Part shown: positions 35,646-43,260 of the stretch, piece after piece
Layout of the letters: the number at the start of each line of letters is the position of its first letter
How positions within the stretch are numbered: the stretch's first letter is position 1
Assembly (NCBI RefSeq): GCF_019130065.1
Contig: NZ_JAHSPG010000003.1
Coordinates: 675,430 to 739,429 of the forward strand
Length of the DNA stretch: 64,000 nt
Direction: 5' to 3'
Source: Pinibacter aurantiacus
Lineage (GTDB): Bacteria; Bacteroidota; Bacteroidia; Chitinophagales; Chitinophagaceae
Translations under genes and position numbers: made by a program
The notes under the pieces: model-generated
The model's input: only the letters and a program-made list of their open reading frames with translations
Databases searched by the model: none
Told to the model about the DNA's origin: nothing

Positions 35646-35700
35646 TACTTTTGCAAATAAATTTTTACTTGAGCCAGTTCAAAACTGGCTCTTTTATAAT
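35646..35700 (+). promoter_or_regulatory. Candidate promoter followed by terminator-like hairpin in front of lpxA
   Basis: TACTTTTG (35646-35653) is an exact TAnnTTTG. Directly after the expected start site lies a hairpin, GAGCCAGT (35671-35678) with ACTGGCTC (35684-35691), followed by TTTTATAAT. The hairpin may end the lpxC-fabZ transcript or attenuate transcription into lpxA. Confidence 0.5.
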
Positions 35701-35712
35701 GTCTTTATCTTT

Positions 35713-36519
35713 ATGATTCACCCGCATACATATATTCATCCTAGCGCGAAACTAGCTCCCAACGTAAAAGTTGATCCATTTACTGTTATCCATCCTAATG
35801 TTGAAATTGGCGAAGGAACCTGGATTGGTTCTAACGTTACCATCATGGAAGGCGCAAGAATCGGAAAAAATTGCAGAATTTTTCCTGGTGCCGTTATCTC
35901 CGCCATCCCTCAAGACTTAAAATTTGAAGGAGAAGATTCACTGGTTGAAATTGGGGACTCTACAACAATCCGCGAATTTGTTACCATCAACCGTGGCACA
36001 AAGGAAAGAGGTAAAACATCGGTAGGTTCAAATTGTCTTATCCAGGCTTACAGCCACATAGCGCACGACTGTCAGATAGGAAACAACTGCATTCTTACCA
36101 ACAATACGCAAATGGCAGGTCACGTTGTTATGGGCGACTGGTCCATCCTTGCAGGTATGTGCGCCGTTCACCAATTCGTTCAAATTGGTCAGCACGCATA
36201 CATCGGCGGTGGTTCATTGGTAAGCAAAGATGTTCCCCCTTTTATCAAAGCAGCAAGAAACCCGCTTAGCTATGCAGGTGTAAACTCTGTAGGCTTAAAA
36301 CGTCGCGGATTTACAATCGAGCGCATCAATCACATTCTTGATATTTACAGAGTTCTTTATAACAAAGGCCTCAACACCTCTCAGGCGCTTGAGTTCATTG
36401 AAGAAGAATATCCGGCAACTGACGAGCGTGATGATATTTTGACATTTGTGAGAGAAAGTGGCCGTGGCATTATTAAAAGATATACCAAAGGCAACAATGA
36501 TGACGATCTCGCTATCTGA
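35713..36519 (+). CDS. lpxA: Acyl-ACP--UDP-N-acetylglucosamine O-acyltransferase LpxA
   Basis: 268 residues. It is the first enzyme of lipid A synthesis, transferring the 3-hydroxyacyl chain to UDP-GlcNAc in the cytoplasm. The left-handed beta-helix is visible as hexapeptide repeats ('IHPSAKLAPNVKVDPFTVIH', 'VEIGEGTWIGSNVTIMEGAR'). Conserved elements include 'AYSHIAHDCQIGNNCILTNN' with the catalytic His, 'AVHQFVQIGQHAYIGGGS', and the helical C-terminus 'GLKRRGFTIERINHILDIYR'. It follows lpxC-fabZ and overlaps the ABC ATPase gene by about 20 bases. Confidence 0.98.
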   Translation: MIHPHTYIHPSAKLAPNVKVDPFTVIHPNVEIGEGTWIGSNVTIMEGARIGKNCRIFPGAVISAIPQDLKFEGEDSLVEIGDSTTIREFVTINRGTKERGKTSVGSNCLIQAYSHIAHDCQIGNNCILTNNTQMAGHVVMGDWSILAGMCAVHQFVQIGQHAYIGGGSLVSKDVPPFIKAARNPLSYAGVNSVGLKRRGFTIERINHILDIYRVLYNKGLNTSQALEFIEEEYPATDERDDILTFVRESGRGIIKRYTKGNNDDDLAI

Positions 36520-37144
36520 TGCAGGAAAACGGTTCAACCGCGACTGGATCTTTCGTCACGTCAATTACACATTCACAAGCGGCAACGCTTACGCAATAGT
36601 GGGACCAAATGGTTCCGGCAAATCTACATTACTACAGTGCATTGGAGGCGCAACCGCTTTCAGTGAAGGGAAAATAGAAGTTTCGGATTTATCAGCAGGT
36701 AAATCCGAAACTCAAAAACCCACTTCCATCGGCGAACAAAATCTTTACAAACATCTTTCAATTTGTGCTCCATACCTCGAACTCATAGAGGAAATGACAG
36801 CAACAGAATTCCTTTCATTCCACCAAACTTTCAAGCCGTTGCTCGATGGCTGGAACGAAAAGAATATCCTCGAATATGTTGGCCTTGAAAAAGCCGCACA
36901 CAAGCAGATCCGCTATTATAGCAGCGGTATGAAGCAACGGGTAAAATTGGCCCAGGCCATTTTCTCCAACGCGCATTTATTGTTGCTTGATGAACCTTGT
37001 ACAAATTTTGATGATGCGGGTTACGAACTCTACAAACGCATGATCAGCGAATTTGGCAACAACCGCCTCATCATCGTAAGCAGCAACGACATTGAAGAAT
37101 ACGGTTTCTGCACTGCAAAAATTTCCATAAGCGACTACAAGTAG
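36500..37144 (+). CDS. ABC transporter ATP-binding protein without nearby permease
   Basis: 214 residues from the ATG at 36500 (another ATG is at 36497); both overlap lpxA by about 20 bases. Nucleotide-binding features are Walker A 'GPNGSGKSTLLQ', signature 'YYSSGMKQRVKLAQ', and Walker B 'LLLLDEPCTNFD'. The switch position reads 'IIVSSNDIEEYG', with Asn where most ABC ATPases have His. No permease gene is next to it, so the partner is elsewhere or the protein acts alone. Translational coupling to lpxA is conserved-looking and hints at an envelope role, but the substrate is unknown. Confidence 0.9.
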   Translation: MTISLSDAGKRFNRDWIFRHVNYTFTSGNAYAIVGPNGSGKSTLLQCIGGATAFSEGKIEVSDLSAGKSETQKPTSIGEQNLYKHLSICAPYLELIEEMTATEFLSFHQTFKPLLDGWNEKNILEYVGLEKAAHKQIRYYSSGMKQRVKLAQAIFSNAHLLLLDEPCTNFDDAGYELYKRMISEFGNNRLIIVSSNDIEEYGFCTAKISISDYK

Positions 37145-37200
37145 AGAAAACGCAGATTCTCATGATCGTGATGATAATTATGATTTTTGAAAATACAAAG

Positions 37201-37312
37201 CCTGCTCTTCAAGGCTTGTAGCCTTGAAGTTCTATTTTGTTGCCTCTGGAAACAATAAAATCGCCGGAGGCGATGGAATACAGCTTCAAGGCTACAAGCC
37301 TTGAAGAGCAGG
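37201..37312. repeat. MITE-like element with perfect 29-bp inverted arms
   Basis: Arms at 37201-37229 and 37284-37312 are exact reverse complements. Each arm is itself palindromic (CTTCAAGGCT, TGT or ACA, AGCCTTGAAG). A smaller hairpin, TCGCCGGAGGCGA, lies in the loop (37261-37273). No reading frame. It sits between the ABC ATPase gene and the YcxB-like gene. Confidence 0.85.
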
Positions 37313-37375
37313 GTTCCGTTTTCGGTTGCACTTAAAACATTTTCAAATTCTCAAATTTTCAAATTTTCAAATTCC

Positions 37376-37383
37376 TACTTTTG
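37376..37383 (+). promoter_or_regulatory. -7 promoter element of the YcxB-like gene
   Basis: TACTTTTG matches TAnnTTTG exactly, five bases from the ATG at 37388, implying a near-leaderless transcript. It directly follows a run of TTTTCAAA words. Confidence 0.45.
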
Positions 37384-37387
37384 CTCT

Positions 37388-37864
37388 ATGACCATCCATT
37401 TCAACTACAACAAGAAACAGGTGATACAAGGCTTGCGATATCATTTTTTCACAAGACCGGAAATAAAATTTTTGATCATCATCATCAATGTATTTGCATT
37501 GTTATCGGCAGGTCTGTTTTATTTCAAGAAGATACAACCCATCTCATTCCTGATCTTTTCACTGTTGTGGCTTGTGCTGATGGTCGTGATATGGAGTGTG
37601 CTGCCCGCCAGCATTTACAGGAGGGCACATACATTTAAAGATGAGTTTTCTGTGGACTTCAAAGACGATGGTCTCACCCTTTCTAATGATAGAGGCTCAA
37701 AAAAATGGGAGTGGAACCTCTTCAGTAATTTTTTGGAAACGCCTTATTTCTTCCACCTCTATTTCGACGCCCGCTCATTTTTCTTAATCCCAAAAGATGC
37801 GTTTAAGGACATTCCGGATATGCAGAGTGCTCGTAGCCTGCTCAAAGAGCATATAAAGCAATAA
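37388..37864 (+). CDS. YcxB-like membrane protein
   Basis: 158 residues from the ATG at 37388. The frame is open further upstream, but that part translates repeat DNA. Two membrane helices lie at about 30-49 ('FLIIIINVFALLSAGLFYF') and 54-75 ('ISFLIFSLLWLVLMVVIWSV'). The C-terminal cytoplasmic part, 'FSVDFKDDGLTLSNDRGSKK', 'WEWNLFSNFLETPYFFHLYF' and 'FFLIPKDAF', matches the YcxB-like C-terminal domain. Function of the family is unknown. The gene is flanked on both sides by TTTTCAAA-type repeats. Confidence 0.8.
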   Translation: MTIHFNYNKKQVIQGLRYHFFTRPEIKFLIIIINVFALLSAGLFYFKKIQPISFLIFSLLWLVLMVVIWSVLPASIYRRAHTFKDEFSVDFKDDGLTLSNDRGSKKWEWNLFSNFLETPYFFHLYFDARSFFLIPKDAFKDIPDMQSARSLLKEHIKQ

Positions 37865-38009
37865 TTTGAAAATTTGAGGATTTGAAAATGAGCTGTGCAG
37901 CGCTCTAATTGCATGTTTCGTTCTTGCAGGGCGAAAAGTTTAAACAATACTGTGACTGCCGCACACAAAGCATTTTCAAATTTTCAAATCACCACATTTT
38001 CAAATTTTT
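37865..38009. repeat. TTTGAAAATTTGA-type inverted repeat
   Basis: The left arm (37865-37889) has TTTGAAAATTTGAGGATTTG words. The right arm (37971-38009) has the complement, CATTTTCAAATTTTCAAATC and more. The half-arm at 37339-37373 upstream of the YcxB-like gene is the same family. The element begins directly at the YcxB-like stop codon. Confidence 0.7.
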
Positions 38010-38055
38010 CTTTTTTGCCTGGGCAAAAAAGAAACGCTGCTTGGAAAAGCAGCGT
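38010..38055 (-). terminator. Terminator of the small repeat-protein gene, next to a second palindrome
   Basis: On the minus strand ACGCTGCTT / AAGCAGCGT (38055-38034) is followed by a T-rich run (38033-38022). The adjacent perfect palindrome CTTTTTTGCCTGGGCAAAAAAG (38010-38031) overlaps this T-run and may stop transcription from the opposite, plus-strand side. Confidence 0.8.
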
Positions 38056-38087
38056 CATTAACCCTAAAAAACCCTCTATTACTATCT

Positions 38088-38312
38088 TTAATTCTTTTTA
38101 TTTTCTTTATATCTTTTATCTGGAGTACCGTCTTTTTTAGCATGTACTACAGTATCTTTTGCTGTTTTGTTTTCTTTGTAGCGCTTATCAGGAGTACCAT
38201 CCTTTTTAGTGTGTTGAGTGGTTTGTGTTTGTCCTGATGAAGCCTTAGTTTGTGCAAAGCTGAAAGCGCTTACAGATAACAGCATTGCAGCAGCAAGAAA
38301 TAATTTTTTCAT
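38088..38312 (-). CDS. Small secreted protein with two KKDGTPDKRYKENK repeats
   Basis: 74 residues: signal peptide MKKLFLAAAMLLSVSAFSFA, then a Thr/Gln-rich spacer and two copies of 'KKDGTPDKRYKENK' separated by about 10 residues. The mature protein is very basic and hydrophilic. The same motif is seen in small exported proteins of other Bacteroidota, with no known function. It is convergent with the YcxB-like gene and has its own terminator. Confidence 0.85.
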   Translation of the reverse strand: MKKLFLAAAMLLSVSAFSFAQTKASSGQTQTTQHTKKDGTPDKRYKENKTAKDTVVHAKKDGTPDKRYKENKKN

Positions 38313-38379
38313 TGTATGGATTTGTTTAACGATGTAAAAATGGGCAACAATTTTTAACCCGAAAAATTTTTTTTTTGTG

Positions 38380-38424
38380 TTAACTTCAGCTTAACCAGTG
38401 TTAACAGCTTAACCACGGCTTAAC
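38380..38424 (+). promoter_or_regulatory. TTAAC direct-repeat operator upstream of the two-component operon
   Basis: TTAAC starts at 38380, 38391, 38401, 38409 and 38420, mostly 10-11 bases apart, which is one helical turn. Tandem half-sites with this phasing are typical of OmpR/PhoB-type regulators. A closely similar sequence lies at 40643-40679. Confidence 0.6.
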
Positions 38425-38455
38425 AAGGCAAACACAGGTTCATTCAATATTTGAA

Positions 38456-39760
38456 ATGAATTTTGTAACAAACGTTCCAGTACCAATTTTTCGTATGCGT
38501 TCAAAAACTTTAAAATGGATTTTACTCCTTTCCACCGTAATAATTGTCATCATCATTGGTGTGCAGTTATATTGGTTGAATAAGGTGTACAAGTTTGAAG
38601 AACGGGAATTTAATAACAATGTTGTAAAAGCCGTCCGCGGCCTTTTTGAAGATATTGATATAGCAGATTATCCCGGAACCCAGTTGCAGAAGCTTATTGA
38701 CCATCCTGACCTCAATACATTCATTATCGAGATAGACAGCATTCCGCCAAAAGACTCGCTCTCGCACTTTCTCATTAGCGAGTTTGAGGACTTTGAAGTA
38801 CTGTCAGATTGTAAAATGGCGCTGTATGATGTGGGTTCAAAAAAATATTTGTACCAGTTGTATCTTCCGACAGCCGCTTCCCTTAACCCACGCGAAACAC
38901 AAATTGACCTTCCTGAGCTCAATCTTGATCACTCATACATATACCTCTATTTTCCGCACAGAAGACAATACATTGTACAAAAGCTCGGCTGGTGGATAAG
39001 CGCTACCATCCTGCTTTTTGTGGTGCTGCTCGCTTTGCCGGCAACCTTGTTTTATTTATACAAACAAAAAACACTGAATGAACTGCAGAAGGACTTCGTG
39101 AACAACTTTACACACGAATTTAAAACGCCTCTTGCAGTGATGAAACTTGCATCGGACGTACTTGTGGGGCCGGCCATTCTCAACCAGCCCGATCGTTTAA
39201 AACAGTACAGCCTGATCATCAAGCAGCAAACGGAACATTTACAATACCAGGTAGAAAGGCTGCTAAAAACGGCAACGACCGATGAAAACTTCCTGACACT
39301 GGAAAAAACCACCTTCGATCCGAATGAGATGATCAGCGAAGTGATAACGCAGCTGGACCCCCTGATTAAGATGAAAAATGCAAAGATCGATTTGCAGCTC
39401 GACCCCAAACACGTTGTTATATCGGCAGACAAGCCGCATATTTCGCTTGTTGTGGTAAATCTGGTTGAGAATGCGATCAAATATTCCGAGCATCCGTTGG
39501 TCATAATTTCCACCAGTGCACAGAACGGCCACTTCACACTTTCAGTAAAAGATAACGGCATAGGCATTAAAAAGGAGTATTTAAAACATATATTTAGGAA
39601 GTTTTACCGAATTCCAACCGGTGATGTGCACAATGTAAAAGGTTTTGGCCTGGGATTGAACTTCGTAAAAAAGGTAGTGGTTGCGCACCACGGAAAAATC
39701 ACGGTAAATAGTATACCGGAAATAGGTACAGAATTTAGAATTGTTTTACCCAAATTATAA
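38456..39760 (+). CDS. Two-component sensor histidine kinase
   Basis: 434 residues (a start at 38495, MRSKTLKW, is possible). Two membrane helices, at about 20-41 and 178-202, bracket a periplasmic sensor domain of about 135 residues with no recognised fold. The HisKA motif is 'FVNNFTHEFKTPLAVMKLAS', with the phospho-accepting His near residue 220. The ATPase domain has the N box 'VVVNLVENAIKYSE', G1 'VKDNGIGIKK' and G2 'GFGLGLNFVKKVV'. The response regulator gene follows after three bases. The neighbouring efflux operon and the shared operator suggest that it senses metal ions or envelope stress. Confidence 0.95.
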   Translation: MNFVTNVPVPIFRMRSKTLKWILLLSTVIIVIIIGVQLYWLNKVYKFEEREFNNNVVKAVRGLFEDIDIADYPGTQLQKLIDHPDLNTFIIEIDSIPPKDSLSHFLISEFEDFEVLSDCKMALYDVGSKKYLYQLYLPTAASLNPRETQIDLPELNLDHSYIYLYFPHRRQYIVQKLGWWISATILLFVVLLALPATLFYLYKQKTLNELQKDFVNNFTHEFKTPLAVMKLASDVLVGPAILNQPDRLKQYSLIIKQQTEHLQYQVERLLKTATTDENFLTLEKTTFDPNEMISEVITQLDPLIKMKNAKIDLQLDPKHVVISADKPHISLVVVNLVENAIKYSEHPLVIISTSAQNGHFTLSVKDNGIGIKKEYLKHIFRKFYRIPTGDVHNVKGFGLGLNFVKKVVVAHHGKITVNSIPEIGTEFRIVLPKL

Positions 39761-39763
39761 TCA

Positions 39764-40462
39764 ATGAGTTACAAAGCAAAAGTTCTATTGGCAGAAGACG
39801 ATGCAGCGTTGGGTTTTGTAATCAAAGACAGCCTCGAAGAGGCGGGCTATGAGGTAATCTTGTGTGCAGATGGCCAAACAGCCATTGAAAGGTTCAACAA
39901 GAATGAATTTGACATCTGTTTACTGGACGTGATGATGCCGCATAAAGATGGTTTTGAAGTAGCTAAAAAAATAAGACAGCAGTCAGACGTCGTTCCCATT
40001 CTTTTCCTCACTGCCAAATCACTGGAAGAAGATAAGATCAAGGGCTTTCAAAGCGGCGCGGATGACTATATTACCAAGCCCTTCAGCATGCCGGAACTAC
40101 TGCTCCGCATGGATGTGTTTTTAAGAAGGACCAAAAAAATGTATTCCGAGCAGGTGCAGGACTACCAGATCGGTAAACTCAAATTTTCCTTTGCTAACCT
40201 TACGATAACTTCTCCGGAAGGCAACAGCACACTTACGCAAAAAGAAGCTGAATTGTTGCTGTTTCTTTGCCAGCACCCTAACAAAGTATTAAAACGCGAA
40301 GAAGTGCTTTTAAATGTCTGGGGAAAAGATGACTATTTCCTCGGAAGAAGCATGGACGTTTTCATCACCAAAGTACGCAAGCATTTTAAGACCGACCCGG
40401 ACGTTGTACTGGAAACCATACATGGTGTGGGATTCCGGTTTAATGTGCCTGTGAAGTCGTAA
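39764..40462 (+). CDS. OmpR/PhoB family response regulator
   Basis: 232 residues. The receiver domain (1-120) has the acidic pair 'LAEDDAALG', phospho-acceptor Asp55 in 'CLLDVMMPHKDG', the Thr in 'LFLTAKS', and the Lys in 'DDYITKPFS'. The C-terminal winged helix (about 135-230) contains 'LTQKEAELLLFLCQHPNKVL', 'REEVLLNVWGKDDYF' and 'VFITKVRKHFKTDP', the DNA-recognition part. It probably binds the TTAAC repeats upstream of its own operon and of the efflux operon downstream, so it would be autoregulated. Confidence 0.96.
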   Translation: MSYKAKVLLAEDDAALGFVIKDSLEEAGYEVILCADGQTAIERFNKNEFDICLLDVMMPHKDGFEVAKKIRQQSDVVPILFLTAKSLEEDKIKGFQSGADDYITKPFSMPELLLRMDVFLRRTKKMYSEQVQDYQIGKLKFSFANLTITSPEGNSTLTQKEAELLLFLCQHPNKVLKREEVLLNVWGKDDYFLGRSMDVFITKVRKHFKTDPDVVLETIHGVGFRFNVPVKS

Positions 40463-40463
40463 C

Positions 40464-40550
40464 ACGTCAATCGTCAATCGTGAATGCGTCGCCCTGCGAC
40501 AAGTTCGAACATTAACTTGGTGCAACATTCACCTTTCACCATTCATCATT
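40464..40550. repeat. CGTCAATCGTGAATG-type inverted repeat
   Basis: The left arm (40464-40486) has CGTCAATCGTCAATCGTGAA. The right arm (40525-40550) has CATTCACCTTTCACCATTCA. It begins one base after the response regulator stop codon. Confidence 0.7.
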
Positions 40551-40642
40551 CCCGCCCTCTCTACCACTCTAACGAGCACTCCTTGCCATTTTTGATCCGG
40601 AAATGTTAAACAAATCAGATCAAATAATTGTCAATTCGTTAG

Positions 40643-40679
40643 TTAACCAGCAGTTAACAGATGTTAATCGCGGCTTAAC
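40643..40679 (+). promoter_or_regulatory. TTAAC direct-repeat operator upstream of the efflux operon
   Basis: TTAAC at 40643, TTAAC at 40654, TTAAT at 40664 and TTAAC at 40675, spaced 11, 10 and 11 bases. The stretch from TTAACCAG to CGGCTTAAC aligns with 38391-38424 with only small gaps. It lies 50-90 bases before the czcC-like start, a fitting place for an activator. Confidence 0.65.
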
Positions 40680-40730
40680 TAAATACGAAAACATCTTTGC
40701 ACTCATTTTGTAAACCAGTATTATTTATAT

Positions 40731-42011
40731 ATGCAGAAGCACTCGTACAGTTTGCTGTTCATCCTATGTTTTGCTACCTCTTTCCTGAGGGCGCAGAATA
40801 AACCAGACAGCATACATCTTACCCTACCCGACGCCGAAAAAATGTTCGTTACGCGGAACCTGTCACTTATTGCCCAGAAGTACAACATTGACATCAACAA
40901 GGCCCTTGTACAGCAAGCGAAGTATTGGCAAAATCCAACACTAACGGTTTCGCAGAACCTGGATCTGAAGACGATCAGGCAGGGACTGGTGAAAGAAGAC
41001 AATCTCGGTCACGGAGGCCAACTTGATGTACAATTACAGCAGGTTATTCTTACTGCCGGCAAAAGAAACAAGCTTATACATCTTGCGAACGACCAGGTTC
41101 TTTCTGCTGAACAACAATTCAACGACCTGTTGCGTAACCTGAGCTTTGTATTGCACACAAGCATGAACACTTTGTACCAGCAGCAATCTACTTTCCAACT
41201 ATACCAGGAAGAGCTGACCTCCCTTGAGCAAATGGTTAACGCCATGGATGCACAGTATAAAGCGGGCAACATTTCTCAAAAAGAAAATATCCGTGTAAAA
41301 GCTTTGCTGTATTCATTGCAAACGGACCAGGCATCGCTGGAAACGCAAATGGCAGATGTACAAAGAGATCTACGTGTTCTGTTGCAAATGGGCGGCGATT
41401 CTACAATTGTGGTAGACATGCCGCAAATGACTACAGACTTCGGCACTCCGCTTCCTCTTATAAACCTGCTGGACACAGCCCGGGCAACAAGGCCGGATTA
41501 TTTGCTTACACAAACAAACGTTCTCAACCAACAACATAATCTTGCTTATCAAAAATCATTGAAGGCGCCAGATGTAACAGTTGGCGTAGAGTACGACCAC
41601 GCATCGAGCTACCAGTTCAACTACTGGGGCCTCGGCGTTGGTTTGCCATTACCCATTTTAAACAGAAACAAAGGCAACATCAATGCTGCGCAAAAAAGCA
41701 TTGAACAGGCCCAGGTACAGGTAACACAATACCAATCGCAAATTGACCAGGAAGTGCAAGCTGCCTACAACAAGTGGCTGATCTCCCAAAAGATCGTCGG
41801 CAAAGGTGCCGGAGTACTTGATCAGCCTTACGACAATTTGCTGCAAAACATGATCAAGAGTTATAAAGAAAGACAAGTGAGCCTGATCGAGTTTATCGAC
41901 TTCTTCGATTCGTATAAAGAAACAAAATCAAACCGTATGGAGCAGGAACTTAATTTACGCAATGCAGTGGCGGAATTAAATTTCACAGTGGGCAAAAACA
42001 TTATTCAATAA
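40731..42011 (+). CDS. TolC-family outer-membrane efflux protein (CzcC/CusC-like)
   Basis: 426 residues. A signal peptide (LLFILCFATSFLRAQ) is followed by two tandem outer-membrane efflux protein repeats: long helices rich in Gln/Asn ('LIAQKYNIDINKALVQQAKY', 'QEELTSLEQMVNAMDAQYKA') and barrel strands ('VTVGVEYDHASSYQFNYWGL'). The C-terminus 'SLIEFIDFFDSYKETK' is typical of CzcC-like proteins. It forms the trimeric outer-membrane channel of an RND efflux pump. First gene of the operon, 20 bases before the adaptor gene. Confidence 0.93.
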   Translation: MQKHSYSLLFILCFATSFLRAQNKPDSIHLTLPDAEKMFVTRNLSLIAQKYNIDINKALVQQAKYWQNPTLTVSQNLDLKTIRQGLVKEDNLGHGGQLDVQLQQVILTAGKRNKLIHLANDQVLSAEQQFNDLLRNLSFVLHTSMNTLYQQQSTFQLYQEELTSLEQMVNAMDAQYKAGNISQKENIRVKALLYSLQTDQASLETQMADVQRDLRVLLQMGGDSTIVVDMPQMTTDFGTPLPLINLLDTARATRPDYLLTQTNVLNQQHNLAYQKSLKAPDVTVGVEYDHASSYQFNYWGLGVGLPLPILNRNKGNINAAQKSIEQAQVQVTQYQSQIDQEVQAAYNKWLISQKIVGKGAGVLDQPYDNLLQNMIKSYKERQVSLIEFIDFFDSYKETKSNRMEQELNLRNAVAELNFTVGKNIIQ

Positions 42012-42031
42012 GTACTCTTCAACCCGATAAT

Positions 42032-43129
42032 ATGAACAAATTAATTATAGCGACTTTAGGATTACCGGTATTCTTATTTGCTTGTAAAGAAAAGAAGCAA
42101 CCGGACCCCGTGTCAAAACAGGTATGTGTAAGCGATTCTATGTTACCTATGATCACCATAGATTCTGTAAAAATGTCGAACATCGATGATCAGCTCAAGC
42201 TTTCAGGAGAGATCAGTTTCAATGAAAGTAAAGTCGTGAAACTATATCCTTTCAGTAGCGGCCAGGTGGCCGAAGTAAAAGTAAACCTCGGAGACAGAAT
42301 CAAACAAGGGCAGGTACTGGCAGTGATTAAAAGTGCTGAGATCGCAGGAAATTACAGCGACCTCGTAGCTGCAGAATCGGATGTTGCCATTGCCAAAAGA
42401 CAATATGAAAACGCTGAAGCTTTATACAACAACGGCATCAGCAGCCAGCGTGAATTTGAAGAAGCAAAACAAAATTTACAAAAAGCAACTTCTGCTGAAA
42501 CAAAGATCAGGGAAACTTTGCGCATCAATGGTAGCGGCCGCACGGATAAAAACGGAAACTTTACCATCATTGCTCCAAGAAGCGGTTATTTACTGGAAAG
42601 AAAAATCAATCCGGGAAGCTTTATCAGAGCTGACAATACAGAGAACATGTTTACTATTGGTGACATTACTGATGTGTGGGTAATTGCAAACGTGTATGAG
42701 TCGGACATCTCACGCATTAAAGAAGGTTACACTGCTAAAGTAACCACACTTGCTTATCCTGATTCAGTGTTTGTAGGCAAAGTAGATATGATCAATCAGA
42801 TACTTGATCCGCAAACCAAAGTAATGAAAGTAAGAATTGATTTGCCTAACAAAGGTCTGGCATTGAAACCTGAAATGTTTGCCAACGTACTGATAGAAAA
42901 TAAAGAAGGAAGAAAAGCGATGAGCATTCCTGCGTCTGCATTGGTTAGTGACGATGGCAAAAGCTATGTGGTTACTTACAAAGGCCAGTGTGATTTGAAA
43001 TTGCACGAAGTAAAAGTGATCAAAGCAACAGAAGGCGGTCCGGCATTCATTAACGAAGGCGTAGAGCTTGGAGACAAAGTAATCTCTAAGAACCAGGTGT
43101 TGTTCTTTAGAGCATTGTCGCAGCAATAG
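42032..43129 (+). CDS. RND efflux periplasmic adaptor lipoprotein (CzcB-like)
   Basis: 365 residues. The lipobox 'PVFLFACKEKK' anchors it. The membrane fusion protein fold is clear: 'FSSGQVAEVKVNLGDRIKQG' (lipoyl half-domain), a helical hairpin around 110-155 ('ALYNNGISSQREFEEAKQNL'), 'IAPRSGYLLERKINPGSFIR', 'VWVIANVYESDISRIKEGY' and 'QTKVMKVRIDLPNKGLALKP'. It links the inner-membrane pump to the outer-membrane channel. It has no His-rich metal-binding N-terminus. Confidence 0.94.
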   Translation: MNKLIIATLGLPVFLFACKEKKQPDPVSKQVCVSDSMLPMITIDSVKMSNIDDQLKLSGEISFNESKVVKLYPFSSGQVAEVKVNLGDRIKQGQVLAVIKSAEIAGNYSDLVAAESDVAIAKRQYENAEALYNNGISSQREFEEAKQNLQKATSAETKIRETLRINGSGRTDKNGNFTIIAPRSGYLLERKINPGSFIRADNTENMFTIGDITDVWVIANVYESDISRIKEGYTAKVTTLAYPDSVFVGKVDMINQILDPQTKVMKVRIDLPNKGLALKPEMFANVLIENKEGRKAMSIPASALVSDDGKSYVVTYKGQCDLKLHEVKVIKATEGGPAFINEGVELGDKVISKNQVLFFRALSQQ

Positions 43130-43130
43130 C

Positions 43131-43249
43131 GTGAATGGTCAATCGTGAATCGTGAATGTAGTTACAATATCAATATTCATCATTCACGACTCGCGATCGA
43201 CATTACACGATTTACTATTCACGTTTCACCATTCACTATTCACGATTAT
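43131..43249. repeat. GTGAATGGTCAATCGTGAAT-type inverted repeat inside the efflux operon
   Basis: The left arm (43131-43159) has GTGAATGGTCAATCGTGAAT. The right half (43180-43249) has reiterated ATTCACGA, ATTCACC and TATTCACG words. It separates the adaptor gene from the pump gene within one operon, so it is transcribed and may tune expression of the pump gene. Confidence 0.75.
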
Positions 43250-43260
43250 CAATCATTAGC

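Noticed and set aside
37201..37312. Insertion sequence
   Set aside because: Only about 112 bases with no transposase frame; at most a non-autonomous MITE-like element.
37301..37387. N-terminal extension of the YcxB-like protein
   Set aside because: The extra residues translate the inverted repeat and the TTTTCAAA words; the promoter element and ATG at 37388 define the gene better.
43131..43249. Possible CRISPR array because of regularly repeated ATTCAC words
   Set aside because: Units are 7-9 bases, spacers are missing, and the two halves are inverted; it is a palindromic element.
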